Below are positions 53,445 through 62,647 of a stretch of 64,000 nt of DNA, piece after piece. Position numbers and translations under genes: made by a program. How positions within the stretch are numbered: position 1 is the first letter of the stretch; the number at the start of each line of letters is the position of its first letter. The notes beneath the pieces are model-generated. The model worked only from the letters and a program-made list of their open reading frames with translations. It was not told the origin of the DNA and did no database searches. Source of the stretch: Roseobacter insulae (GTDB lineage Bacteria; Pseudomonadota; Alphaproteobacteria; Rhodobacterales; Rhodobacteraceae). Location: positions 434,001-498,000 of the forward strand of contig NZ_JAHXDN010000003.1 of assembly GCF_019375555.1 (NCBI RefSeq), written 5' to 3'.

Positions 53445-55064
53445 ATGCTAGGCCAGATGATGACCGCGCCCCTGTTGATTTCCTCGCTCATCGATCATGC
53501 GGCAAGGTACCATGGCGACACGCACATCCATTCGGTAAACACGGGCGGCGGCGAAGAGACTGTGAGCTGGCGCAGTGTGTCCCGGAACGCCAAACGGCTG
53601 GCCTCCGCCCTTGCGGCGCTTGGACTTGAGCCCCAAACCCGCTGCGGCACGATTGCGTGGAACAACCGCCGGCATCTGGAAATCTACTTCGGGGTGTCGG
53701 GCGGCGGCTATGTCTGCCATACGATCAATCCGCGCCTGTTTCCCGAACAGCTGGTCTATATCATCAACCACGCAAGGGACGAGGTGCTGTTCATCGACAG
53801 TACATTCGTTCCGCTGGTCGCGTCGATCCGGGATCAGCTGGTTACTCTCAAACACATTGTGCTGCTCGAAACGGACGCGCGGGCCGCGCAAGAGACGCTG
53901 CCGGAGGTCATCGCCTACGACGATCTGATCGGACAGGGTGATCCGGAATACGCATGGCCCCAGTTTGATGAGCTGACGGCCTCCAGCCTGTGTTACACCT
54001 CCGGTACGACGGGCAACCCGAAGGGCGTTCTGTTTTCGCACCGCTCCACGGTGCTGCACAGTTTCGCGTGCAACCTTGCCGACAGCATCGGATTTTCCGC
54101 AATGGATGTCGTTCTGCCTGTCGTGCCGATGTTTCACGTCAATGCATGGGGGTCGCCCTATGCCTGCGCGATGGTCGGGGCACGACTCGTCCTGCCCGGG
54201 CCGGGCCTGGACGGTCCGTCGCTGGTGGAGCTGATCGACCGTCATCAGGTGACCATCGCCCTCGGCGTGCCCACCATCTGGCTGGGTCTGCTCGGCGAGG
54301 CCGTCAAGGCAGGCAGTACGCTGCCAAGTCTCGAAAAAACGGTGGTGGGTGGTTCCGCCTGCCCACCCTCGATGATCGAAGCCTTCCGGGAGCGCCACGG
54401 CGTGGAAACCATTCACGCATGGGGCATGACCGAGATGTCGCCCATCGGCACCGTCAACCAGCCGCTGGCCAAACATCTGGACCTGGAACTGGATGCCCTG
54501 CACAGACTGCGCGAAAATCAGGGGCGGCCCCCCTGGGGTGTTGAACTGGCTGTCGCCGATGATCAGGGCCGGTTCTTGCCGCACGACGGCAAAACGCAAG
54601 GGGAGCTGCTGGTGCGCGGCCATTTCATTCTGGACGCCTATTTCCGGTCAACCCGCGAAGAGACCCTGCAGGACGGCTGGTTCAACACCGGCGACGTCGC
54701 CACGCTGGACGCCGACGGCTATCTGACCATTCGCGACCGGTCCAAGGATATCATCAAGTCAGGCGGGGAGTGGATCAGTTCGGTGGAGCTGGAAAACATC
54801 GCCATCGCGCACCCTGATCTTGCGGATGCAGCGGTGATCGGGGTGCAGCATCCCAAGTGGGATGAGCGTCCGGTCCTGGTTGCCGTGTCGGCAGGCACCA
54901 TCCCCCCGTCCATCGGGAAGGTATTGGAAATCTATGACGGCAAAATCGCCAAGTGGCAGATCCCCGACACTGTTGTCTTTACCGAAGCGCTGCCGCGCAA
55001 CGCGACCGGAAAGGTCCTCAAACGTGACTTGCGGGACACGTTTCAGAACATCTTGATGCAATAA
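53445..55064 (+). CDS. Long-chain fatty-acyl-CoA synthetase (AMP-forming)
   Basis: The product has 539 residues. The P-loop is [17 protein letters not shown]5-type WGMTEMSP, hinge aspartate [16 protein letters not shown], and final catalytic lysine [10 protein letters not shown]. These and the opening [19 protein letters not shown] fit the FadD3/AlkK-like medium-to-long-chain ligases common in Rhodobacterales. It activates fatty acids with ATP and CoA. ATG 53445 lies 6 nt after a GGAG and is preferred to the ATG two codons upstream and a TTG further upstream. It stands alone, with no beta-oxidation gene adjacent apart from the divergent thioesterase. Confidence 0.87.
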   Translation: MLGQMMTAPLLISSLIDHAARYHGDTHIHSVNTGGGEETVSWRSVSRNAKRLASALAALGLEPQTRCGTIAWNNRRHLEIYFGVSGGGYVCHTINPRLFPEQLVYIINHARDEVLFIDSTFVPLVASIRDQLVTLKHIVLLETDARAAQETLPEVIAYDDLIGQGDPEYAWPQFDELTASSLCYTSGTTGNPKGVLFSHRSTVLHSFACNLADSIGFSAMDVVLPVVPMFHVNAWGSPYACAMVGARLVLPGPGLDGPSLVELIDRHQVTIALGVPTIWLGLLGEAVKAGSTLPSLEKTVVGGSACPPSMIEAFRERHGVETIHAWGMTEMSPIGTVNQPLAKHLDLELDALHRLRENQGRPPWGVELAVADDQGRFLPHDGKTQGELLVRGHFILDAYFRSTREETLQDGWFNTGDVATLDADGYLTIRDRSKDIIKSGGEWISSVELENIAIAHPDLADAAVIGVQHPKWDERPVLVAVSAGTIPPSIGKVLEIYDGKIAKWQIPDTVVFTEALPRNATGKVLKRDLRDTFQNILMQ

Positions 55065-55182
55065 ACCTCTGTTAACTCTTATCTCGCAGACTTGGACGGG
55101 AAAGTATGCAACCAGAGGGGCAAACGTGCCCTTCGGTGCTCTTGTTGCGTGCAGAGCCTCAAACCCTTGTCGGAGTTCCGCC

Positions 55183-55626
55183 ATGAAACTGTCTGCGATG
55201 ATCCTCGCTGCCCTTCTTCCCACCACGGCACTTGCCGGTCCTGATCGCCTGTCGATTTTGCTCGGGTCGGAGCATGTCAATGCAACCGAAGATTTTCAGG
55301 AATTCAACCCGGGCGTCTTTCTGACCTGGGAACAGGAAACCTTCGACTACAGCGTGGGCGCTTTCTACAACAGCTATGAAGATGTTTCGGTACTGGCCTC
55401 AATCGGCTACGATGTTGAGGTTGCCCCGGAATTCGAGGTTGGTGTTTTTGCTGGTCTGGCACTCTATCCGGGCGAGGGCGACCGGTTCAGCCATGCGATC
55501 GGCGACGTCGTTCCCCTGGCGGGTTTTCAGGCGCGGTACAGAAACTTTTTCACGCAGCTGATCCCGACAAACGCGGATTCCGTTGATGCGGTGATTACCT
55601 TTGGCCTGACGTTCGAGCTGAACTAG
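55183..55626 (+). CDS. Small exported protein, probable beta-rich envelope protein
   Basis: The product has 147 residues. A clear signal peptide (KLSAMILAALLPTTALA, cleavage near residue 18) is followed by about 125 residues of alternating hydrophobic/polar strands with many aromatics (FLTWEQETFDYSVGAFYNSY, read in part) ending in FGLTFELN, an aromatic-terminated strand typical of outer-membrane barrels. I do not recognise a family. It could be a small barrel or a barrel-like phage-lysozyme-type envelope protein. The 118-nt upstream gap contains an AGGGGCA/TGCCCTT hairpin (about 55115-55132) of unknown role. Confidence 0.65.
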   Translation: MKLSAMILAALLPTTALAGPDRLSILLGSEHVNATEDFQEFNPGVFLTWEQETFDYSVGAFYNSYEDVSVLASIGYDVEVAPEFEVGVFAGLALYPGEGDRFSHAIGDVVPLAGFQARYRNFFTQLIPTNADSVDAVITFGLTFELN

Positions 55627-55655
55627 CCGTGTCCCCGCCCGAGCGGTGCACTTTC

Positions 55656-55729
55656 TGGAGCGGGTAACGAGAATCGAACTCGTAACTTAAGCTTGGGAAG
55701 CTCGCGTGATACCTTTTCACCATACCCGC
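55656..55729 (-). tRNA. tRNA-Gly (anticodon CCC)
   Basis: The 74-nt cloverleaf has a 7-bp acceptor stem GCGGGTA/TACCCGC, 4-bp D stem GTGA/TCAC, anticodon loop TTCCCAA (anticodon at 55695-55697 on the plus strand), 4-nt variable loop, T stem ACGAG/CTCGT with loop TTCGATT, discriminator T and an encoded CCA. The anticodon stem is weak at its outer end: C27-A43 is mismatched and G28-U42 is a wobble. It would read GGG. Confidence 0.93.
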
Positions 55730-55740
55730 GCTCTGCCGGT

Positions 55741-55769
55741 GAGATATTGGCTTCCCCAGGAAGCGTCAA
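55741..55769 (-). promoter_or_regulatory. Promoter of tRNA-Gly
   Basis: On the minus strand TTGACG (55769-55764) is followed after 17 nt by TATCTC (55746-55741). The tRNA 5' end is 11 nt beyond the -10, leaving room for a short 5' leader to be removed by RNase P. Confidence 0.55.
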
Positions 55770-55775
55770 GGTCCG

Positions 55776-56627
55776 TCAGCCGGCTTTGGCGCGCGCCTGA
55801 AAGAAATTGATCTCTGCCGGGATCCGCACGCCCTGCGGTGTCTCAAAACTCCGGAAGGCGTCCTGAACCCGCGCGGCAATGGCCCGGGCGTCTTCGTCCG
55901 ACGCTTCAAAATGCGCAACCGTGCGTGCCGCGGGGCCGACGCGCGTGGCCATTTGAGAAACCTGACTCGGCGGGCCGGGGGGTGTGAGGTGGAGCGCAAC
56001 GACATCGGCGTCGATTGCCGCAAAGCCAGCCTCCGTCAGGATTGCCAAAACCCGATCCACATCGCGGAACGCAAAGGGACCAGGTTCGTCCGGGTCCACG
56101 GCCGGTGGCGCACCCAGCTGGGCTTTCGCGGCCTGCGCGGCAATGGTGAACCAGGGGTTGTTGGGGATCTGCCCCCAGGAGGCGAAAGTCACCCTGGCAC
56201 CGGGCTTTAAAGATGAGGCGATATTTGAGAATGCGGCAACGGGATCCGAAAAGAACATGACGCCAAACCTGGAAATCATGTGATCGAAAGTGGCGGTGTC
56301 AAAAGGGTGCTCGGCGGCATCGGCCAAGGCGAAGGTGAGCTGTGCGATGCCAGCGGCCCGCTTGTGCGCCTGCGCCAGCATGGTCGGAGAAATATCAGCG
56401 CCCAGAACGAAGCCTGACGCGCCCACCGCATCCGCCGCTTGCAGGCTGCTGGCGCCGGTGCCGCACCCGATGTCGAGAACCCGCTCTCCCGGTTGCAAAT
56501 CCGCCCGCGCCAGCAGGCCCGACAACACCGGCTGCATGAAGGCATCCAGCATCTCCTGCTGCTCTACCCATTTGTGACCGGCGTCGCGGGTCCAGAATTC
56601 GGCCTGGTCTGCATTGGACGACGTCAT
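55776..56627 (-). CDS. SAM-dependent methyltransferase (class I, UbiE-like)
   Basis: The product has 283 residues. Motif I is VLDIGCGTGASSLQ, motif II lies in FDHMISRFGVMFF, and SLKPGARVTFASWG is post-II. The N-terminal FWTRDAGHKWVEQQEMLDAFMQPV and the tail resemble small-molecule methyltransferases. Its ATG overlaps the stop of the RamA-like gene by 4 nt, so the two are translated as a pair, although a link between corrinoid activation and this enzyme is not established. It is followed by tRNA-Gly, which has its own promoter. Confidence 0.85.
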   Translation of the reverse strand: MTSSNADQAEFWTRDAGHKWVEQQEMLDAFMQPVLSGLLARADLQPGERVLDIGCGTGASSLQAADAVGASGFVLGADISPTMLAQAHKRAAGIAQLTFALADAAEHPFDTATFDHMISRFGVMFFSDPVAAFSNIASSLKPGARVTFASWGQIPNNPWFTIAAQAAKAQLGAPPAVDPDEPGPFAFRDVDRVLAILTEAGFAAIDADVVALHLTPPGPPSQVSQMATRVGPAARTVAHFEASDEDARAIAARVQDAFRSFETPQGVRIPAEINFFQARAKAG

Positions 56628-58675
56628 GCGCGGCGTCTCCTTCTGCGCCCGCCACCCGAGCCATCATCCGCGCCGCCACCGCCCGTGTTGAAGGTCTGGT
56701 TTGGCAGCGTCACGATGGAGTTCAGAATCGGGAAGGGCTCCACCGCGTTCGGAATGGCGGAGGCATTGACGAAATGTTCCTGAAAGCGGGGCTCGATTGC
56801 GGTCTCGACCTTGTGGATCGCGCGCACGGTGGCTTCGATCTCGGCGCGCGAGGCGGTGTTCAGCAAGGCGATACGCGCGCCTGTACCCGCCGCATTGCCG
56901 GCGGAAGTGACCTTGTCCAGCGGCGCATCCGGTATCATGCCCAGCACCATCGCGTGTTTCGGCGAGATATGCGCCCCGAAAGCACCGGCCAGCACGACGC
57001 GGTCAACCTTGTCGACGCCAAACTTGTCCATCAGCAGCCGCGCGCCGGAATAGAGCGCCGCCTTGGCCATCTGGATTTCACGGATGTCCCGGTTGGTGAT
57101 GGTGATCAGGGGGCCCCCCGACGCCGTCCCATCGTAGACAAGGTAGGAATTGGTGCGCCCATCCTGAAAACAGCGGTCCGAGCCGGTCTGTTCTGCCGAA
57201 CCGATCAGGCCGGGGGCATCGACAATGCCGTTGAGCCGCATCTCCGCCACCATTTCGATGATGCCCGACCCGCAGATGCCGGTCACCCCGGTGGCGGCGA
57301 TCATCTCGTTGAACCCGTCTTCGTCGGACCACATGTCTGAGCCGATTACCTTGAACCGCGGTGCCTTGGTCGCCGGGTCGATCTCGACCCGTTCAATGGC
57401 CCCCGGCGCAGCGCGCTGTCCCGAACTGATCTGCGCCCCTTCGAAGGCGGGACCGGTGGGCGATGAACAGGCAAGCACCTTGTCCTTGTTGCCCAGCAAA
57501 ATCTCGGCATTTGTACCGACATCGACAACCAGCACCAGATCGTCGGATTTATCCGGCGCTTCTGACAGGGCGACGGCGGCGGCATCGGCCCCGACATGAC
57601 CGGCGATACACGGCAGCATGTAGATACGCGCGGAGGGATGAATGTTCAGGCCCAGATCATCGGCCCGCAACCGCAGCGCATTGTTCGTCGCCAGAGCGAA
57701 AGGCGCCTGTCCCAATTCGAAGGGGTCAATCCCCAAGAGCAGGTGGTGCATGACCGGGTTGCAGACAAATACCGCATCCACGATCAGCGATTTGTCGATC
57801 TGCGCCTCGGTTGCGATCTGGGTGAAGAGGGCGTTCATGCCTTCCCGCACGGCGCTGGTCATCTCCTCCGCACCCCTCGCGTTCATCATGGAATAGGACA
57901 CCCGGCTCATCAGGTCTTCGCCAAAACGGATTTGCGGGTTCATCACACCGGAGGAGGCGAGCACTTCACCGGTCTGCAGATCGCACAGGTGAGCAGCAAT
58001 TGTGGTGGAGCCCAGATCAACCGCAAGGCCGTAAACCGTGCCGTCGTAATAGCCCGGCCAGATGTTCATGATCCGGGGTTTGTTTTCGGCATCGCCCAGA
58101 TGCACGGCAACGGTCACTTTCCATTCGCCCTTGCGCAGGATCGGCTGCATCATCTGCAGGATGTGCAGGTCCGCCGTGATCTCGGCCAGGTCCCATTGCG
58201 CGTGCAGCGCATCGCGCAGTCGCTCCAGATCCCCCGACGGATCGTGCATATCGGGTTCGGCGACTTCGATGTAGTAAAGCTTCGTAGACGGGTCGAGGAT
58301 GATCTCGCGCGCCTCGGCGCGTTTGCGCACGACCTGCTTGTGCACCTGGCTTTCAGGCGGCACGTCGATGACGACATCCGCCTGAACCGTCGCCTGACAG
58401 CCCAGACGGCGCCCCTCTTTCAGACCACGTTTGTCCTTGTAGCGCTGCTCGACCTTGTTCCAGTCCGACAGGGCGTCTTCCTTGACGGTCACCCCGTGCT
58501 TGGAGAATTCGCCGTAGCTCGGCGTGATCTGACATTTCGAGCAGATCCCGCGTCCGCCGCAGACTGAATCGAGGTCCACGCCCAGTTGCCGGGCCGCTGT
58601 CAGAATGGGCGTGCCCACGGCGAAACGGCCGCGCTTTCCGGACGGGGTGAACACCACGAGAGGATCAGTCGTCAT
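56624..58675 (-). CDS. RamA-like ferredoxin/ASKHA protein (corrinoid reductive activase family)
   Basis: The product has 683 residues. An N-terminal 2Fe-2S ferredoxin domain (Cys39, Cys45, Cys48 and Cys93) is joined by a linker to a large DUF4445/ASKHA ATPase-like domain: YGLAVDLGSTTIAAHL, VLVVDVGTNAEI, GICGSGIIEM and VVLAGAFGAHI. This is the arrangement of RACo/RamA proteins, which use ATP to reduce inactive Co(II) corrinoid of methyltransferases. The C-terminus is unusual: GGGGADDGSGGG followed by six arginines. No corrinoid protein or MttB-type methyltransferase gene is nearby; MetH or a distant cluster could be the partner. Confidence 0.85.
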   Translation of the reverse strand: MTTDPLVVFTPSGKRGRFAVGTPILTAARQLGVDLDSVCGGRGICSKCQITPSYGEFSKHGVTVKEDALSDWNKVEQRYKDKRGLKEGRRLGCQATVQADVVIDVPPESQVHKQVVRKRAEAREIILDPSTKLYYIEVAEPDMHDPSGDLERLRDALHAQWDLAEITADLHILQMMQPILRKGEWKVTVAVHLGDAENKPRIMNIWPGYYDGTVYGLAVDLGSTTIAAHLCDLQTGEVLASSGVMNPQIRFGEDLMSRVSYSMMNARGAEEMTSAVREGMNALFTQIATEAQIDKSLIVDAVFVCNPVMHHLLLGIDPFELGQAPFALATNNALRLRADDLGLNIHPSARIYMLPCIAGHVGADAAAVALSEAPDKSDDLVLVVDVGTNAEILLGNKDKVLACSSPTGPAFEGAQISSGQRAAPGAIERVEIDPATKAPRFKVIGSDMWSDEDGFNEMIAATGVTGICGSGIIEMVAEMRLNGIVDAPGLIGSAEQTGSDRCFQDGRTNSYLVYDGTASGGPLITITNRDIREIQMAKAALYSGARLLMDKFGVDKVDRVVLAGAFGAHISPKHAMVLGMIPDAPLDKVTSAGNAAGTGARIALLNTASRAEIEATVRAIHKVETAIEPRFQEHFVNASAIPNAVEPFPILNSIVTLPNQTFNTGGGGADDGSGGGRRRRRRA

Positions 58676-58788
58676 AGAGTTGAGGTACCTGTATCAATGC
58701 GTTGCGGTCAGCATATCAGTCACGGGGCCAAGGGAAAGCCAATCCGCGTCACATAATGCAGCGCGGGCGGCATCCATGCGCCCCGGTG

Positions 58789-59760
58789 TCAGTCGCGCCG
58801 TCCCGCATGGTGGATGAAACCGAGAGTGTTCAGCAGGAGTTGCGCCGCCAGAATGGAGGTCGAGCCGGTCGGATCATAGTCGGGGGCCACTTCGACCAGA
58901 TCGATGCCGACAACCTTGTGAGACTTCGCGACGCCCTGCAGCAGTTCCAGCACCTCGTAATAGAGAAAACCACCATGGCTGGGTGTGCCGGTGCCCGGCG
59001 CGATGGAAGGGCAGAAAGCATCGATATCGATGGTGATGTAGACGTCGGCGCCGCGGGGCAGGGTGCTCAGCACGCCCGCGGTACACATCTGGCGCGCTTG
59101 CCGGACAGAAATGATCTGCGACCCCATGGCGCGGGCATCTTCGTAGCCTTCGCGGGCAGTGGAGCTGACGTTGCGAATGCCAACCTGGGTCAGCCCGGTA
59201 ACATATCCTTGCTCGGCCGCCCGGCGCATCGGGTTGCCGTGACCATGGCGGACGCCGTGGCGTTCATCGACAAAGTCCAGATGCGCATCGATCTGCAAGA
59301 CGTGAAAATCGCCCCCGCCATGTTCCGGCCCGCCGAAGGCCCGGATGCAGGGAATGTTGATCGAATGATCCCCCCCGATCACGACGGGCAAGGCATCGGC
59401 TGCAAGGATCGCCCGCACGCCGAGCTCGATATTGGCGTGGCTTCTTTCGGTATCCGTATGCACGATATCGGCGTCTCCGATATCAACGATGCGCACCTCG
59501 GCGGGCAGGTAAGTTGCATCGTCCTCATGATCGTAGGCACCGGCGTGGCCAAAACTGAAGAGCGTCGAGGCATCGCGCACGCCACGCGGGCCAAACCGCG
59601 CACCCGCGCGCCACTGCGTGCCGGCATCGAAGGGCGCGCCCAGCACCGCCACATCGGCGTCTATGGCCTGCCAGTCCTCGACAAACGGACGTTTGCCAAA
59701 GGTCGTAATGCCCACAAACGGCAGATCGAGCCTGCCCGCGTCATAGCCATGCCCACTCAC
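58789..59760 (-). CDS. speB: Agmatinase / ureohydrolase family enzyme
   Basis: The product has 323 residues of the arginase fold. Mn ligands are visible in GGDHSINIP, VLQIDAHLDFVDE (Asp-x-His-x-Asp) and TIDIDAFCPSIAPGTGTPSHGG, where the second Asp pair completes the binuclear site. GGDH and the PGTGTP loop favour agmatinase or guanidinobutyrase over arginase. It would hydrolyse agmatine to putrescine and urea, or a related guanidino compound. The GTG at 59760 is preferred because a GGAG lies 8 nt upstream; no suitable ATG occurs before the conserved part. It is divergent from guaB. Confidence 0.85.
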   Translation of the reverse strand: MSGHGYDAGRLDLPFVGITTFGKRPFVEDWQAIDADVAVLGAPFDAGTQWRAGARFGPRGVRDASTLFSFGHAGAYDHEDDATYLPAEVRIVDIGDADIVHTDTERSHANIELGVRAILAADALPVVIGGDHSINIPCIRAFGGPEHGGGDFHVLQIDAHLDFVDERHGVRHGHGNPMRRAAEQGYVTGLTQVGIRNVSSTAREGYEDARAMGSQIISVRQARQMCTAGVLSTLPRGADVYITIDIDAFCPSIAPGTGTPSHGGFLYYEVLELLQGVAKSHKVVGIDLVEVAPDYDPTGSTSILAAQLLLNTLGFIHHAGRRD

Positions 59761-59844
59761 CGGAAACTCCTCGTTGTTCTGCGCTGCAACAGCTTGAGAC
59801 CTGCAATCGGGCTTGGCAATGGGCTTGGCCCGGATTCGCCCTGA

Positions 59845-61368
<1,524 letters not shown>

Positions 61369-61417
61369 AGATGCGATCTGACCCGGTCCACCTCCTGCGT
61401 GCCGTGCGGCGCGACCC

Positions 61418-62575
61418 ATGACGCCGGGCGCGCGGGTAGCGGCCGCCATCGACGTGCTCGACGTAATTCTTGCGGGCGCCGCCGCCGAACAGGCGCTCAC
61501 ACGATGGGCGCGGGGCAACCGCTTTGCAGGATCGAAAGACCGTGCGGCAATACGCGATCACGTCTTTGACGCGCTGCGCTGCAAGCGCTCTGCCGCGGCC
61601 CTCGGGGGGGCGGAAACCGGCCGCGCGATTATGATCGGCCTGTTGCGTCAGCAGGGCGCGGATCTTGCGGCCCTCTTCTCTGGCCAGGGTCATGCCCCCG
61701 CACCGTTGGACGAAGCGGAACGGGAGCACGGTACGCCGCCCCTTGAAAAGGCCGATCTGTGGAACCTGCCGGAGTGGCTGGTGCCTGCGTTCGAGATCAG
61801 CCTCGGACCGGATGCATCAGACGCGGCACGGAGCCTCCAGTCCCGGGCGCCGGTGAGCTTGCGCGTCAACACGCGGCGGATGACACGGGACGCCGTAATC
61901 ACCGCGTTGGCGAACGAAGGCATCCACGCGGACCCGAACCCGCTGTCGAAAACCGCCGTCACCGTTGCAGATGGTGCGCGCCGCGTGCGGGCTTCGCGTC
62001 TTTTTCAGGACGGTCTGATCGAACTTCAGGACGCGGCGTCGCAGGAAATCGTGGCGCTGTTGCCCGAAGGTGGCAGGTGTCTGGACTATTGTGCGGGCGG
62101 CGGCGGCAAGGCGCTTGCGATGGCCGCCGCGGGGCGTCAGGTCGCGGCGCATGATATTGACCCCCGCCGCATGCAGGATTTACCCGCCCGCGCGCGCCGG
62201 GCGCAGGCCACCATCGACCAGATCGACACGGCGTCTTTGGAGGCCACCGCGCCCTTCGATGTTGTGCTGTGTGATGCGCCCTGCTCGGGCAGCGGGTCAT
62301 GGCGGCGCGCCCCACAGGCGAAATGGCTTTTGACACCTGAGAGGCTGGAGCACCTGATCCGGCTTCAGGACGATATTCTGGATCAGGCGATCGGCTTGGT
62401 GACGCCGAAGGGCTGGCTTGTTTACGCCACATGCTCCCTGCTCACATCGGAAAACGAAGACCGCATCGCGGCCTTTCTGGACCGGCATGATGACTGGATT
62501 TGCACCTTCCAACGCCGTTTCAACGTGACGGATAACGGGGATGGTTTCTTTACAGCACACTTGACGCGCGCTTAA
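61418..62575 (+). CDS. RsmB/NOP-family rRNA (cytosine-C5) methyltransferase
   Basis: The product has 385 residues. An N-terminal NusB-like helical region (about 1-70) is followed by the SAM domain: DYCAGGGGKALAMAA (motif I), DIDPRRMQDL, and the two catalytic cysteines in CDAPCSGSGSWRR (motif IV) and VYATCSLLTSEN (motif VI). These features define RsmB/Nop2 m5C methyltransferases; whether the target is 16S C967 or another site is not determined. It follows guaB by 49 nt in the same direction and may be cotranscribed with it. cckA follows after 72 nt behind a CtrA box. Confidence 0.87.
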   Translation: MTPGARVAAAIDVLDVILAGAAAEQALTRWARGNRFAGSKDRAAIRDHVFDALRCKRSAAALGGAETGRAIMIGLLRQQGADLAALFSGQGHAPAPLDEAEREHGTPPLEKADLWNLPEWLVPAFEISLGPDASDAARSLQSRAPVSLRVNTRRMTRDAVITALANEGIHADPNPLSKTAVTVADGARRVRASRLFQDGLIELQDAASQEIVALLPEGGRCLDYCAGGGGKALAMAAAGRQVAAHDIDPRRMQDLPARARRAQATIDQIDTASLEATAPFDVVLCDAPCSGSGSWRRAPQAKWLLTPERLEHLIRLQDDILDQAIGLVTPKGWLVYATCSLLTSENEDRIAAFLDRHDDWICTFQRRFNVTDNGDGFFTAHLTRA

Positions 62576-62616
62576 TGCTCGGCATACTCAACCTGCACGA
62601 GCATTACCTGACGTGG

Positions 62617-62631
62617 TTAAGCCAAGATTAA
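62617..62631 (+). promoter_or_regulatory. CtrA binding box upstream of cckA
   Basis: TTAA (62617-62620), seven bases GCCAAGA, then TTAA (62628-62631) matches the full TTAA-N7-TTAA site of the alphaproteobacterial regulator CtrA. It lies 17-31 nt before the cckA ATG, in a 72-nt intergenic region. As CckA feeds phosphate to CtrA through ChpT, a feedback loop is inferred. Confidence 0.6.
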
Positions 62632-62647
62632 TACATCAGGCGCGTTA

